Assembly: GCA_009760855.2 (NCBI GenBank)
Contig: WPIO01000007.1
Coordinates: forward strand, 5,018,501-5,082,500
Length of the DNA: 64,000 nucleotides
Origin: Cristatella mucedo
Lineage: Eukaryota; Bryozoa; Phylactolaemata; Cristatellidae
Reading direction: 5' to 3'
Of the stretch, positions 34,196-45,530 are shown in pieces; within the stretch, counting starts at the first letter, position 1; every line of letters begins with the position of its first letter. Made by a program: the position numbers and the translations under genes. Below the pieces are notes generated by a model. It was not told the origin of the DNA and did no database searches. It saw nothing but the letters and a program-made list of their open reading frames with translations.

Positions 34196-35544
34196 TGTTT
34201 CTACCGTGCCCAGGCTGCTCCAGGTAATGAGTGCCTGAGCTGACACCAAAGCCAAGCGCACTGCGCCTAGAAGTAACCGGTGGGTCAAGAGGCAGCAGGT
34301 CTCCCGATCTCTCTGCTGCCCTTCGCCAGGTGGCTGCTGCTGCTGCCTCAGTCGAGCACTACCGGCTTGGCTGGAACATCAAGCTTCAGCTTCAGTGTCC
34401 GGTAAGCATCCTCTCACCAACCCAGCCCTACAGCAACACCAGCTCCATGCCAGTCAGCCCATGCAGCCAATGGGATGCCTTACTCGGCTGTCGTGCTGCT
34501 GCTGCAGCAAGCTTCAAGGTACATGCAAATACCAATCAGAAGAACTAACAAGGCCTCCCCCCCCTACCAGGCAGGGCACTGTGCTGGGGGAGGGTAGGGG
34601 CAATGACAGCATTAGAGATCGAGAGATGGTGGGGGCAGCCTGAGCAGCAGAAGCAGCAGCAGCAGCAGCTAAGGGCTGTCGGGGTCTCAGACATGCCATC
34701 TGTCAGACAGCTAAGCCTGCTGCCTAATGATGGGCAGCCGGGTTGCAGCAGCTTCTTCCGGGTCACGGCAGGCACCTCAGGAAGCCACATTGTGGGGGGA
34801 TGGCCAAGGCAAAAGCCGACGTGGGCTACCGGCACGGTCAAGAGAACACTTATCGAACTGTCAGTACAGCAGATGGCAGCCACTTGCAGGCCAGGGCAGC
34901 TAGAGTCAGCACAGTCAGTGTGCATCGACTGACCTTGCTAACCAGACCTTGAGCAATCTTAAGCACTGTCGTATCGGACAGGTCGCATGCACACACGATG
35001 ACGAGATTACCGACCTTGAACCGGAACTGGCAAGTGCGCATGGCAGCAATGACCGAAGTGAGGGACAAATCCGTAAGCTCTGAAACAACTTACGTGCACA
35101 CGAAGGAAGATGACGGCAGTACACCTGTATGTACACTGGCAAAACGACACATTAGCGCGGCCCAAAAAGAGCTACCAATAGAAAGAACTTCTGCATGCAG
35201 CCATGCAAAAGTCACCATGGACTGTAATACGGTAGTGTTTAGTATTTAGTACCTGTTGTGCTGGCATCATAAATGCAGAGAGAGGCAGGCACTACCAGCT
35301 GGAAGAGAGCTGTTGCCTACTGAAGACAATGCCTGAGCCCAGTGCGCATGCTGCAGCAACCACTTGCTTCGTGCAACACGATTAAAGGCCACTTGCTTGA
35401 CCTTTTAATTGAGTTTAAGTCTGCCAGAATTGTTAAACTAGCAAACTACCCAGATCTTTGTGTGGTAATAGTAAATGCAAGTGACACAGGTGGTTACATA
35501 TGTAATAATAATAATAATACAAATATTTTTATTTCATCCTGAGA

Positions 35545-35625
35545 GAAATGAAATCTAAAGCGCCTAGAAAGAGATTGAGTTCTCTGAGGGCACTTTATGA
35601 AATGTTTTATTATCATTATTATTAT
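35545..35625 (+). mobile_element. LINE family A tail-only copy
   Basis: It has TAAAGCGCCTAGAAAGAGA..GTTCTCTGAGGGCAC and an ATT/ATC-rich tail. It lies just right of an (ATA)n stretch at 35503-35520. Confidence 0.7.
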
Positions 35626-35744
35626 CAATCTCCACTCGGGTGCTTTAAAACTCCTTGCGAGAGAAGCAATAACCAAGAGTAAAGCACCAAGCCAGGTACA
35701 ATGCTAATACCTGCATGCAAAAGTGTACATACAAACGGATGCAA

Positions 35745-35747
<3 letters not shown>

Positions 35748-35783
<36 letters not shown>

Positions 35784-35844
35784 AAATATTGCATACGAAC
35801 GGATGCAATCTGTGTTTGTTTGTGTGTGTGTGTGTGTGTGTGTG
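35748..35844. repeat. Two (GT)n microsatellites in a duplicated unit
   Basis: Two tandem units of about 70 bp, each ACGGATGCAATCTGTGT followed by (GT)n and GCAGAAATATTGC. The repeat runs lie at about 35748-35780 and 35822-35844. Confidence 0.85.
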
Positions 35845-36243
35845 CAGAAATATTGCGCTTGCACGTAAGGAATACTGCATGCATATTTGCGTGTACAACG
35901 AGTGCACTATTGCTCAGAGGAAAACAGATGGTCCCATAACTATCGAAGTCCTGCTGTCCTCCTACTACAGCAGCCACAGCCACAGCAGGAGCAGAGCCGG
36001 GCTTCCCAGTACGTACGCACGTGACTATGCTTCAACGACGACCGCTCGTGGCAGTGGTCGTCGCAGGGCTGGGCGCAGTCTAGCTTCTCCCAGCTGCTAG
36101 CCCTTCACAGCTGACCACAATTATGAACATTCCTGACCGTGGGGAGCTTAGGCACGGTGGGTGGCTCTTTGGCACGATAGACAAGTGCCGGCCATTATGC
36201 GAGTGATCATTATATTATTACCATCGCAGCACCACGTGACACG

Positions 36244-36404
36244 GGGTCTTAGCCCAGGGGTAAGTTGCTTGCTCATCACAGCCCAGGTCGTGGGTTCGAG
36301 TTCTGTAGCAGACAATCTTATATTGCCTGCTGCAAGCAGGTATTCGCAGCTAAGGCTCTTCTGCAACTAAATAAATGAGGAATAATTGGATTAGCCGATG
36401 ATTA
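36244..36404 (+). mobile_element. SINE family B copy (tRNA-derived)
   Basis: Head CTTAGCCCAGGGGTAAGTTGC (A box region), B box GGTCGTGGGTTCGAGTTC (about 36286-36303), internal CTGCAAGCAG..GCTCTTCTGC, end AAATGAGGAATAATTGGATTAGCC. Poly-T follows. Confidence 0.8.
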
Positions 36405-36425
36405 TCTTTTTTTAATCTTTTTTTT

Positions 36426-36464
36426 TACGTCGACCCTCACGGGAATGCCGTGAGGGTCGACGTA
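36426..36464. other. Perfect 17-bp hairpin
   Basis: The arm 36426-36442 (TACGTCGACCCTCACGG) is exactly complementary to 36448-36464, with a 5-base loop. It directly follows the T-rich tail of the SINE B at 36244-36404. Confidence 0.85.
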
Positions 36465-38090
36465 CATGTGACTCATCCGCTGCTTCGCAAGCTGTTCCAG
36501 CCCCTTTTAGACACTTTCAGCTGAGGCCTGCCTGGCTCATTATCAGAGCTTCCAGCATCATATCATGTTTTACTGATCTGACGGCGCCCTGGCTACACCA
36601 CGCTTGCATTCCAAGGCACATAGGGAATATAAGTAGCCACCACTCTATGACCATCGCTAGAAAACTGGTACCTTTGCTAGCAAGAAGCCCCCCCCCCCCG
36701 CCCCCTACTGGAACAACCCTGGTACTGGAGCAGTCCTGGCATCGAGTAAGATAAAGGTCGGCAGCAGTCACAATGTCATTACTATCTAAGTGTTGAATTC
36801 TCGGAGCTAATAATCTAACTCATCAACTGTTCATCGATGTGAGCACAAAGCAACGAGTGCCAATCGGGTGGAAAAGAACCTTTGGCTCATTCGATAGCCG
36901 AATTCATAGGGTGCGAACCGAGCGCCCCACTGCAGATTCTCGCTGTAGGAGAGTGGTTAGGTATGGCCAAAATACCCATTTCGCCAGGGTAGCCACACCT
37001 TCATCTTGCTCGAGCTGAAGGTGCATGGGCTAGCTTGGGCCAACCCACTACCCGGAATGGAGACCGAACATCGGTCGCTCATGATACATCCATGAAAGAC
37101 ACGAAAGGGAGATGTCTCATCGTTGCCAGAGATGAGCCCTGGCTGGCATTCAGATGCTGGATGCGAGTGAGCAAAGAAGGCACTCACACTTCCGACGAAT
37201 TGATGCAAGGATGCATCTTCGTGCACAAAAAGCCAGACTTTCATTAGTCTTGCGGCTCCAGCCTAGGCGTCCTCCTTACCTCCAAGCAAATCATGCTCTG
37301 AGCACCGTGAGAACCCAAAGCCGGCCCCCTGCCTGGCAGCCTGATGAGACACACCGTTCGGCCCACAATCATTCGCCATAACATTTACCGGCAATGGGAT
37401 ACAACAGCCCAGTCGACTGCTCAGCTACCCTCGATCTCGGCATCTTTCCATATTTTTTTCACTCAACGGCAGGCTGCACGGCATATCGGCAGAATGCATA
37501 AGCCGAGGTCAAGTTCTGACCATTTTAAACCAAGCAGCTATATGTCTACTCAAAGCAGCTCACCCCCATTCCCCCTCTCGAGGAGAAGCCGGCCAGCTGG
37601 TGTGAGGCAACCGCACGGGGCAGCTGGAAAGAGCAGGACCTCTTTCCTGGAGAGCCCTGCAGCAGCCACCCAATTTGGCAACACAATGAGCCTGTTGATT
37701 ATAGCCAGGCGCTGTTTACACAGTCCTGACCGGTGTCGTATACCTAATACACCGGGTCTTGCAACAAGCCGATCTGCTCCCCCCCCCCACCTTCTCACCC
37801 CACCCAGCACGTCAGTGTCAGCCGCTCAGCTGGCAATTAGGAGCAAGCCGACTGGCCACAAGCCGAGAAGAGACAAATGACAAATGGCTCACCCTAGCAG
37901 CAGCAACGACAAAAAAGCTCAAGGACCTGACCGATGTTTCACTCATGGGCTGCAGAGCCTGCCTGCCAGGAAGCCTGCATGCCATGCCGGTTGGCTTTCT
38001 AAGCCGGCTTATCATGCACGGCCCGTGTACAGGCAGGTGCAGTACGATTAGCTGGTCGCTGGCTGCTCTGCCGAGCTGACCCCTGGCTGT

Positions 38091-38152
38091 TCAGCTAGAC
38101 CAGCCACCACTAGGTGGGCTGCTCAGCTAGACCAACCACGACTAGGCGAGCC
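38091..38152. repeat. Two-copy tandem repeat, about 31 bp
   Basis: TCAGCTAGACCAGCCACC and TCAGCTAGACCAACCACG begin consecutive units at 38091 and 38123, diverging mildly towards their ends. A 16-base C run follows at 38179-38194. Confidence 0.7.
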
Positions 38153-38865
38153 AAGCTCAGTCAACCTAGCCGGCCAGGCCCCCCCCCCCCCCCCGCAGGC
38201 CTTACTTGAATGGCAGCCCCACTTGCTCACAGCGAATAAGGGGATGCACACGATCCAAGAACTGCCAGCTCATGCGTTGGCATGGCTAGCACGGCTGCAT
38301 CATTGCCAGCACGTGTACGCTGTAAACGCTGAGTCGCGAATGTGCGTGTGCATGCGCCTACACCTATCGAGCATAGGAGCACACTCTCATTAAGGTATAA
38401 GCACGCAACAGTCAGCAATCAGTCAGTCAATGGCAGCAGAGGCAGCAAGGCAGAGAGGGAAAAGACCGATCGAATGAAACACTCTCGCCGTCTACTTCAG
38501 TTTCCTGCAGCTCTCTGGGAGATCTCTTAGCCACTGCCTGCGTTAGCTTGAGCCACATGCACCGGGGCAGAGTGCAGCTTCGATGCACGGGTTCCCAGCA
38601 AAACTTGCTATTGCAGAAAGCAGCAACATGACAAATGCCAAACGCATTCTTGATGCACGCACCGAGGAGCAAAACTGATCGATCGTAAGAGCATCAATGT
38701 ACACAGCAAACGCGAAACCTACGCACCACGTGCAGTAGATGCAAGGTATTTGCCCTGATTCTGCAGTGGATGGCACTCTAAGTACCTATGCAAATAAAGC
38801 GTTTCACGTCCCATGCTCCTCATATAGGGGAGCCGCGAAGCTGCTCACATCCCATCATATCCCCT

Positions 38866-39715
38866 CACATCATATTCCAAAGCGACCTCTCGTTAGACGA
38901 CCATATCAGCTCCACGGTCAAATCTGCCTATTTTCAGCTTCATAACATTGCTAAAATTCGGGCTTGTTTAGATAAGGATACCACGTCCAAGTTGGTCCAT
39001 GCATTCGTGACATCCCGTCTCGACTTCTGCAACTCACTGCTTACTGGCCTACCAGCATGTGCGATCAGGCGATTGCAGCTGGTGCAAAACTCGGCAGCTA
39101 GACTTGTCTGTCGTGAGCGGTGCAGTTGCCACATTACTCCACTTCTCGCCGACCTGCACTGGCTACCACTCAAGCAACGGATCGACTTCAAGGTTTTGGC
39201 GCTCACTTTTAGGTCCCTTCATTCCATGGCTTCAGCCTATCTCTCCGATATACTCCTCCATCAGGCCAAGCATCGTACCACCCGCTTTTCGGAATCCAAC
39301 AGTCTACAAATACCTCGTACAAACCTTAAATCCTTTGGAGGCCGTGCGAGATAGTTCGTATGCTCCCAGAGCCTGGAACTCCCTCCCGACCTGCGTCAGA
39401 ACATCCCCTGACCTGACCACATTTAAAAGGAACTTAAGAACACACCTATTTAGGACAGCATTTAGTGGGTCGTTATGATTCGTCCTTCACGTGCTTATGC
39501 GTGCTGACACTGTGCATGCTGCCACTAACCACATTTGCATGCTGACCCTGTGCATGTCACCCCTAACCATATTATTCATTTTGTTTGCTTTTCAAGCATG
39601 ATTTTACTTACCATTCAATTGCATTTCCCTTAGCAGCAAATGTACAGCACCTAGAAAAAGATTAGGTTCTCTGAGGGCGCTTTATCAAGTGCATCATCAT
39701 TATTATTATTATCCC
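38866..39715 (+). mobile_element. LINE family A copy, young, 5'-truncated
   Basis: It encodes SDLSLDDHISSTVKSAYFQL, then VTSRLDFCNSLLTGLP, a LQLVQNSAARLVC region, HITPLLADLHWLPLKQRIDFK, and the C-terminal FKRNLRTHLFRTAFSGSL. One frame change lies near 39,340. The 3' UTR, hairpin and ATT tail are complete. About 95% identical by eye to 62195-62575 over the last 380 bp. Confidence 0.92.
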
Positions 39716-39770
39716 AGCGAAGCTGTGCGATGCTGTAGAAAACTAGTGGCATGCCATCGTTGGAGGCAGG

Positions 39771-39807
<37 letters not shown>

Positions 39808-39808
39808 T
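39771..39808. repeat. (GA)n microsatellite
   Basis: Short GA array with one AAA interruption. Confidence 0.9.
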
Positions 39809-39947
39809 CTCGAAATAGCTCTGGTCCACCACTGCTTAGTGCCAGGCTAGGAAAGCCGAGATACTTCATACATGGGCGTACCGGCTTAAGGCAAGGGGGT
39901 GTGCAATACAGCCGTCCGGGGCATCTTAAGACTGTTTCTCACACATG

Positions 39948-40105
39948 CCGAGCTAGTTTGGGCCGGTGGTGTTCAAACTGCTTGCCCCGACCAAGGTAAC
40001 GGTGAATGTAGTTGACAGACGTCATGTGCTCCAGAACCATGGCATATGTGAAGCTCCTGAATAGAGACCAAGTTCTTTTAGGGGCTATATATACATTCAC
40101 ATGAG
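39948..40105 (+). mobile_element. SINE family A copy
   Basis: tRNA-like head (GTTTGGGCCGGTGGTGTTCA..GCTTGCCCCGACCAAGG), then the LINE-like tail GTGAAGCTCCTGAATAGAGAC..GTTCTTTTAGGGGCTATA. The B box is degenerate. Confidence 0.65.
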
Positions 40106-40814
40106 CACAAACAAGCAGTCCAACTATGTGCCCGCCACCCCATAGAGCTACTACATCAATTGACATAATGCAACTGATCATACAGGTGAAGCAGATTAAT
40201 GGAATTAAAAAAGTGAGTTAAAAAGCAAACCAAGTGTCACCCCCATTGAAAAGTAACCTAACTATGAATTACAGGGATGATTTGTCAGTCACTGTTGTTA
40301 CACGGCTCAATCAAAACAATAATAAATAAGATAATCAACACTCAAATCTGCTTTCATCATCACATTCGATGTCAGTATCTGGTTTTCAGATACATCTCAC
40401 AATTCACGACCAGAAAGAAAGCAAGTCTTATTGCAGGCTCACTGATAATCGAACAGAAGGCTTCATAAGAACTAATATCAGGTTTTCACAGGAACAAAGT
40501 GCTCACACAACCTGAGGGCACCGTGATAGCATATACATCCAGTTGCCAAATCAACTATACTGACATTATTATTTTACAAAAGACCCCCGCTAGGCACTGT
40601 GCGAATCGGGGTAGCAGAACTGTACTCATCGAGGTGGCCGAGGAGGGAGGGCCTTCAGTCCGGACTGAGCAAAGGCTGAGTGACTCTAAGGGGCAGTGCT
40701 GGGTGCTTGCGGCTGCATCCACTTATTAACAAATGCCAAAGGACTGAAGGTAGGTATTTTTCACGTACTTCCTGCATATGTTCAGGAAGGTAATATTACA
40801 AGGTGCAAACTTAT

Positions 40815-41243
40815 AATGTAATGTAATGTATCTCCGTCTGTAACTCCACAAAGTCATAAAGACCACGTGGGTGTTGCGCAGGAGAGTTTGTATGGCACAC
40901 TCACAGCCTAAGCGGCTTTCGGTACGCATTCGGTAGCCAACAGACTTCGTCTCAAGCAACAATGAGAAAGTGGGAAGCATAGCAGACTCAGGAGAGCAGT
41001 TGAGGTAGTGAGTAGCATAGAAGCAGCAGCCCAGGACCGCTGAAAAGGATGTGCCATAGTCGGCAGTTGGAGAGTAGTCGTCGTTGCATAAAAATTGTGG
41101 AAGCGAGTTCCACAGTCTAGAACCTGCAGAGCTAAAGCTTCTGTCACCAACTGTCTTTGAGCGGAGGAATGGGACAGCTAATTTATTGTCCACACAGGAC
41201 CTGACGGCGCAAACAGGCCGAAACTGATGCAGAAGTTCAGCTA
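40815..41243 (-). mobile_element. LINE family B copy, 5'-truncated
   Basis: On the minus strand it encodes AELLHQF then VDNKLAVPFLRSKTVGDRSF, SSAGSRLWNSLPQF and a 3' UTR ending in GATACATTACATTACATTA. It serves here as the reference for the family 3' end. Confidence 0.85.
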
Positions 41244-41785
41244 ACTTTGTATTTCAATGGCCGGCTGGCCCCTGGTCCAGGCTTACAGTGGTTATAACAC
41301 ATGCAGAAAACAGCTTGTCAAACGATACCACCAACAAGATCGATAGCTCATAAGATAATCCCGGCATGACGCAGTAGCAGAGCTTGCTCCTGCTTAGTAC
41401 CGGCAGCCTATAAGCAGTGGTATAAAAGATTAAGCCAAGGGGCCATGACCTTGACATACATCGTGTCCTTGTCATAGGCACACAATTGTAGAATGGCTAG
41501 AACAGATAAAAAGGCACATCGGTGGTAATTGCCAACATAACTGCCACTGTCAGCCCAGCTTCTTTTTCTAAGGTAAATGGCCGCATAGGAATTCGGCCAT
41601 CAGCTCCTTAGGCTCCTTTACAGCAGCAAGCCGAGCCGACATATGCTCGCACCTAGCGGCCCATGGAAACTGAATCAGCCTGAATAGAAGCCTGGCGGAG
41701 TCAAGTCACGCAGAGCAAGGGTTACAGCAAGTCGTAACTCTGTCTCCTGTTTCAGTACTTTCATCTGTCGCTCTCCCTTCTCGCC

Positions 41786-41789
<4 letters not shown>

Positions 41790-41868
<79 letters not shown>
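41790..41868. repeat. (TC)n microsatellite
   Basis: TC dinucleotides followed by (TATC)3. Confidence 0.97.
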
Positions 41869-41869
<1 letters not shown>

Positions 41870-42436
41870 TTCTCTCCCACTCGATGTCGCCTTGTCTTCC
41901 CTTGCTGCAGCCAACCCACATGTGTGCCCCTCTCCTCTCGCCCTGCACTCTCCACTCTCGCGCAGCTCACAAGCCATGGGTTAGCACAACAATATCTGAC
42001 ATTGAATATCACGGTTCTACCAGGGACGGAGCAGCTGACCGAACCAGCAGCTTTGGGCCAAAAGGAAAGAGCATGGCCGACACACACCAAGTCAGCAAGC
42101 ATGACTGGATGCACGACATAATTGTGCAGCAGCCGGACGGCTGGACAATAAGTAGAGTATAGTGCCGCTGGGTAGCTTCCGATAAGGGTGCAAGAAGCCA
42201 GATGGGGCAAAGTTGGGATCATACGTTATCACGGGTGATCAAAGGGAGAACAACCTTCGAGTAAACGAAACTGCTTTCACTGCACCAGGGGATCATTTGT
42301 GGGCTTTTGGCGACGAAAACAGCAGCTGAAAAGATCTGAGCAGCTGATTTGATGCTCACCCTCCACACGATTGAAGCTGCAATCACAAAAACTCTCACAG
42401 CGGAGCTGTTGAAATAGTTCCATTCTTTTCGATGTT

Positions 42437-42700
<264 letters not shown>

Positions 42701-44249
42701 ACTGGTGTCGTTCATATGGTCCAACTTATCCCGGCATATAATAGCCTCGGCCTAGGCTCTTTCACGTAATTCATGGGTTGCCCTGGCAACCACAAGAGCC
42801 ATCTACTGAAAGGAGTTTTGCGACACCATGTCCAACAATCACAACAATAACACGACTGAAAAGCTCCAACGATGTGCAAATGTTGCATTTTTGCCAGCGT
42901 TACCGGAAATATACTGATAGATTGCAACAGGCAAATAACAGCACCCAGACCCAGTGGCATGCTCTGGCATGCCGGTGGTGACCGGCAGCAGATTCAGTCG
43001 TATACTGCTGTGATCCAATCAACTTGGTCATCGAACAGCTATTTACTTCTGGAGATCTATTGCTAGACGAGAGAATTGAAAGGCTCCGTGGACTATGCTC
43101 TGCAAAAGCCTCCACTTTCTAATTGGTCAGCCTATCAAACATCGGTAGAGTAAAGTCTGCTTGGATTAACAGGTTTGCCAATGTGGTGAAGCTCTACTCA
43201 GCCCTAAATAAAACTAAAGTACGTCATGAGATTGGACACCACACAAGAGATTTACCGTGTGAATGAAGCATTCCCTTGTACCCTACCTTTTCTGTGCCAG
43301 CCCCCTGGCTGATCATTACAACAACATCACGGCACAGTAACAATAAAATGATTAGTAAGTGCTCAAGGGGCCGATCAGGCATCCACACACACTGAGAAAG
43401 CCAACTATTAACCGGTCGATTTAAGGTAGCTCAAGCCTGAAGATTGAAGAAGCATTCCCAGTCGGTGATAAGAATCTCTGGTCTTAACTCTTTAGACCTT
43501 TGGGTGATGAGTTATAAAAAACAATTATAGGTAAATGTTTGGTGTAAACTTTCAGTGCATGTGAACCACCAGCCATGTGACTTCGAAAGTGCTATGACAT
43601 AACGCCCAGGCAAGTCAAATATGGAGATTCACACTTGGAATAGAATATGCTCTGTTGCTGTTTGCTCCTACAGGATAATACAAGAGAAGGAATCCTTGCG
43701 GCCTGCAGTGGCTAACGCATCTCATTTAGGATGCTTAAAAATATTTTGGGCCAAGACCATTTAAGGCTGGTCTTTTGCAATGCATTGAAGCAAAAGCAAT
43801 ACATACAAAACCTCTATTTCACAGAGCCTCTTCGACGTACTGATTTCCATCAGTCAGGGCACTGCTCAGCCTACAAGCCGACACACTTTAAAAAAATTTT
43901 GATAGGAGGAAAAACAGAAAAGCATTTGAAATTACGAGTTTAACAAGAATCACGCTATCGTCGAGTTTTGGCAGTGGCTCTTCCTGTTTTTTCCTCGTTG
44001 TCTTCTATAGTTATGCACACATTCTATGTGCCTCTTTGCTCTCTTAATGCCTATCCATTCCTATCAAAGCTTGGCACCATCTCACTTGCGATCATTTCTC
44101 ACGTTTAGCCTTGCTCGATGAAACATAATTTACAGCTGTTAAAGTGCAATTTGCCATTCACATTTACAATTCACGAGGACATTCACACATTTACATTTCA
44201 CACACATACTCTCTCTATGTCTCTGTATGCCTGCCTGTCTCTGTCCTCT

Positions 44250-44292
44250 TTCTCTCTCTCCCTCCTCTCTCTCTCTCTCTCTCTCTCTCTCC
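44250..44292. repeat. (TC)n microsatellite
   Basis: CT-rich array, impure on the left. Confidence 0.9.
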
Positions 44293-44605
44293 CCATTGGT
44301 TCGTTCCAGCTAGCAAAACAGCAAACTTCCGTTTAGGGAAGTAAGTCCATTCAAAGCGACAATGCTTGACAAGACAGAAAAGAACCGGATGGTGCCCAGA
44401 AATCAATGTGCATCGTAATTTCGGCAGTGTACAGTTCCGTAGGCCTGCACGGATAAGTGCATTGAGAGACAGCTGAAAATAAGGAAAGCAAAATGTAGTC
44501 ACAGCAAGCTTCAAGTACACGGGCAGGCTGACAGAATCAAACTTAACCTTAGCTAGTAGGAAGCCACCGTCAAGTTGCAGATCAAGGACACACTAAAGCC
44601 TCTCC

Positions 44606-44766
44606 TGGGTCTTGGCCCAGGGGTGAAGGCGCTCGCACTTCGAGACCCTGCTCGTGGGTTCGAGTCCTACAGTGGGCAGTCCTTTTTGCTCACTGCAAGC
44701 AGTGGTGATGACCGTCGAGGCTCTTCTGCTATTATATATATATGAGGCTGTAAAATCAGCTGACCA
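44606..44766 (+). mobile_element. SINE family B copy
   Basis: CTTGGCCCAGGGGTGAAGGC (A box), CTCGTGGGTTCGAGTCC (B box, about 44651-44667), internal CTGCAAGCAGTGGTGATGAC and GGCTCTTCTGC, end ATGAGGCTGTAAAATCAGC. Confidence 0.85.
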
Positions 44767-45017
44767 TTACTATTTCACTTTGAAGATTTTGACTGGTTTA
44801 GGAGGCTCAGCAGCCAAGGAATGCCCCAAGCTGATCTATCAGGGCATTCCCAGTCAAACAACTAGACAGCTGCAATACTTCAGCACTCTCATTCATCTCC
44901 AAACATTGCCAAAAACATCAACAATTTCCAGGTAAAGCTAGTTAGTCTGAGTGTGTACCAAACTCCTCAGCATTATAACTACTTAGTCTTCATGATTAGT
45001 AGGGTTTCAGGTGGATG

Positions 45018-45530
45018 CACATGATTGCTCATTCTATGGCTCCAGCCTATCTTTCAGAGATACTACCCCATCAGGCAAAGCATCGTACCACTCGCTTTTC
45101 GGAATCCAACAGTCTAGAAATACCTCGTACAAACCTTAAATCCTTTGGAGACCGTGCATTTAGCTCGTATGCTCCCACAGCCTGGAACTCTCTCCCGACC
45201 TGCATCAGAACATCCCCTGACCTGACCACACTTAAAAGAAACTTAAAAACATACCTATTTAGGACAGCATTTAGTGGGTCCTTGTGATTCGTCCTCGATG
45301 TGCTTATGCGTGCTGACACTGTTCATGCTGCCACTAACCACATTTGCATGCTGACCCAGTGCATGTAACCCCTAACCATGTTATTCATTTTGTTTGTTTT
45401 TCAAGCATGATTTTACTTACTATTCTATTGCGTATCACTTTGCAGCAAATGTAAAGCGCCTAGAAAGAGATTAAGTTCTCTGAGGGCGCTTTATCAAGTG
45501 CAATATTATTATTATTATTATTATTATTGC
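45018..45530 (+). mobile_element. LINE family A copy, young, 5'-truncated
   Basis: It starts inside the C-terminal region (SMAPAYLSEILPHQAKHRTT). An open frame runs to FRTAFSGSL and stops at 45287. The 3' UTR and the clean tail hairpin (AAAGCGCC 45453-45460 with GGCGCTTT 45485-45492; inner AGAGA/TCTCT) are intact, followed by (ATT)8. Confidence 0.92.

Noticed and set aside
44606-44670. tRNA gene candidates at the heads of SINE copies (also 36248, 42700, 61230)
   Set aside because: They have A- and B-box-like sequences but continue into shared SINE bodies and tails, and no full cloverleaf was seen.
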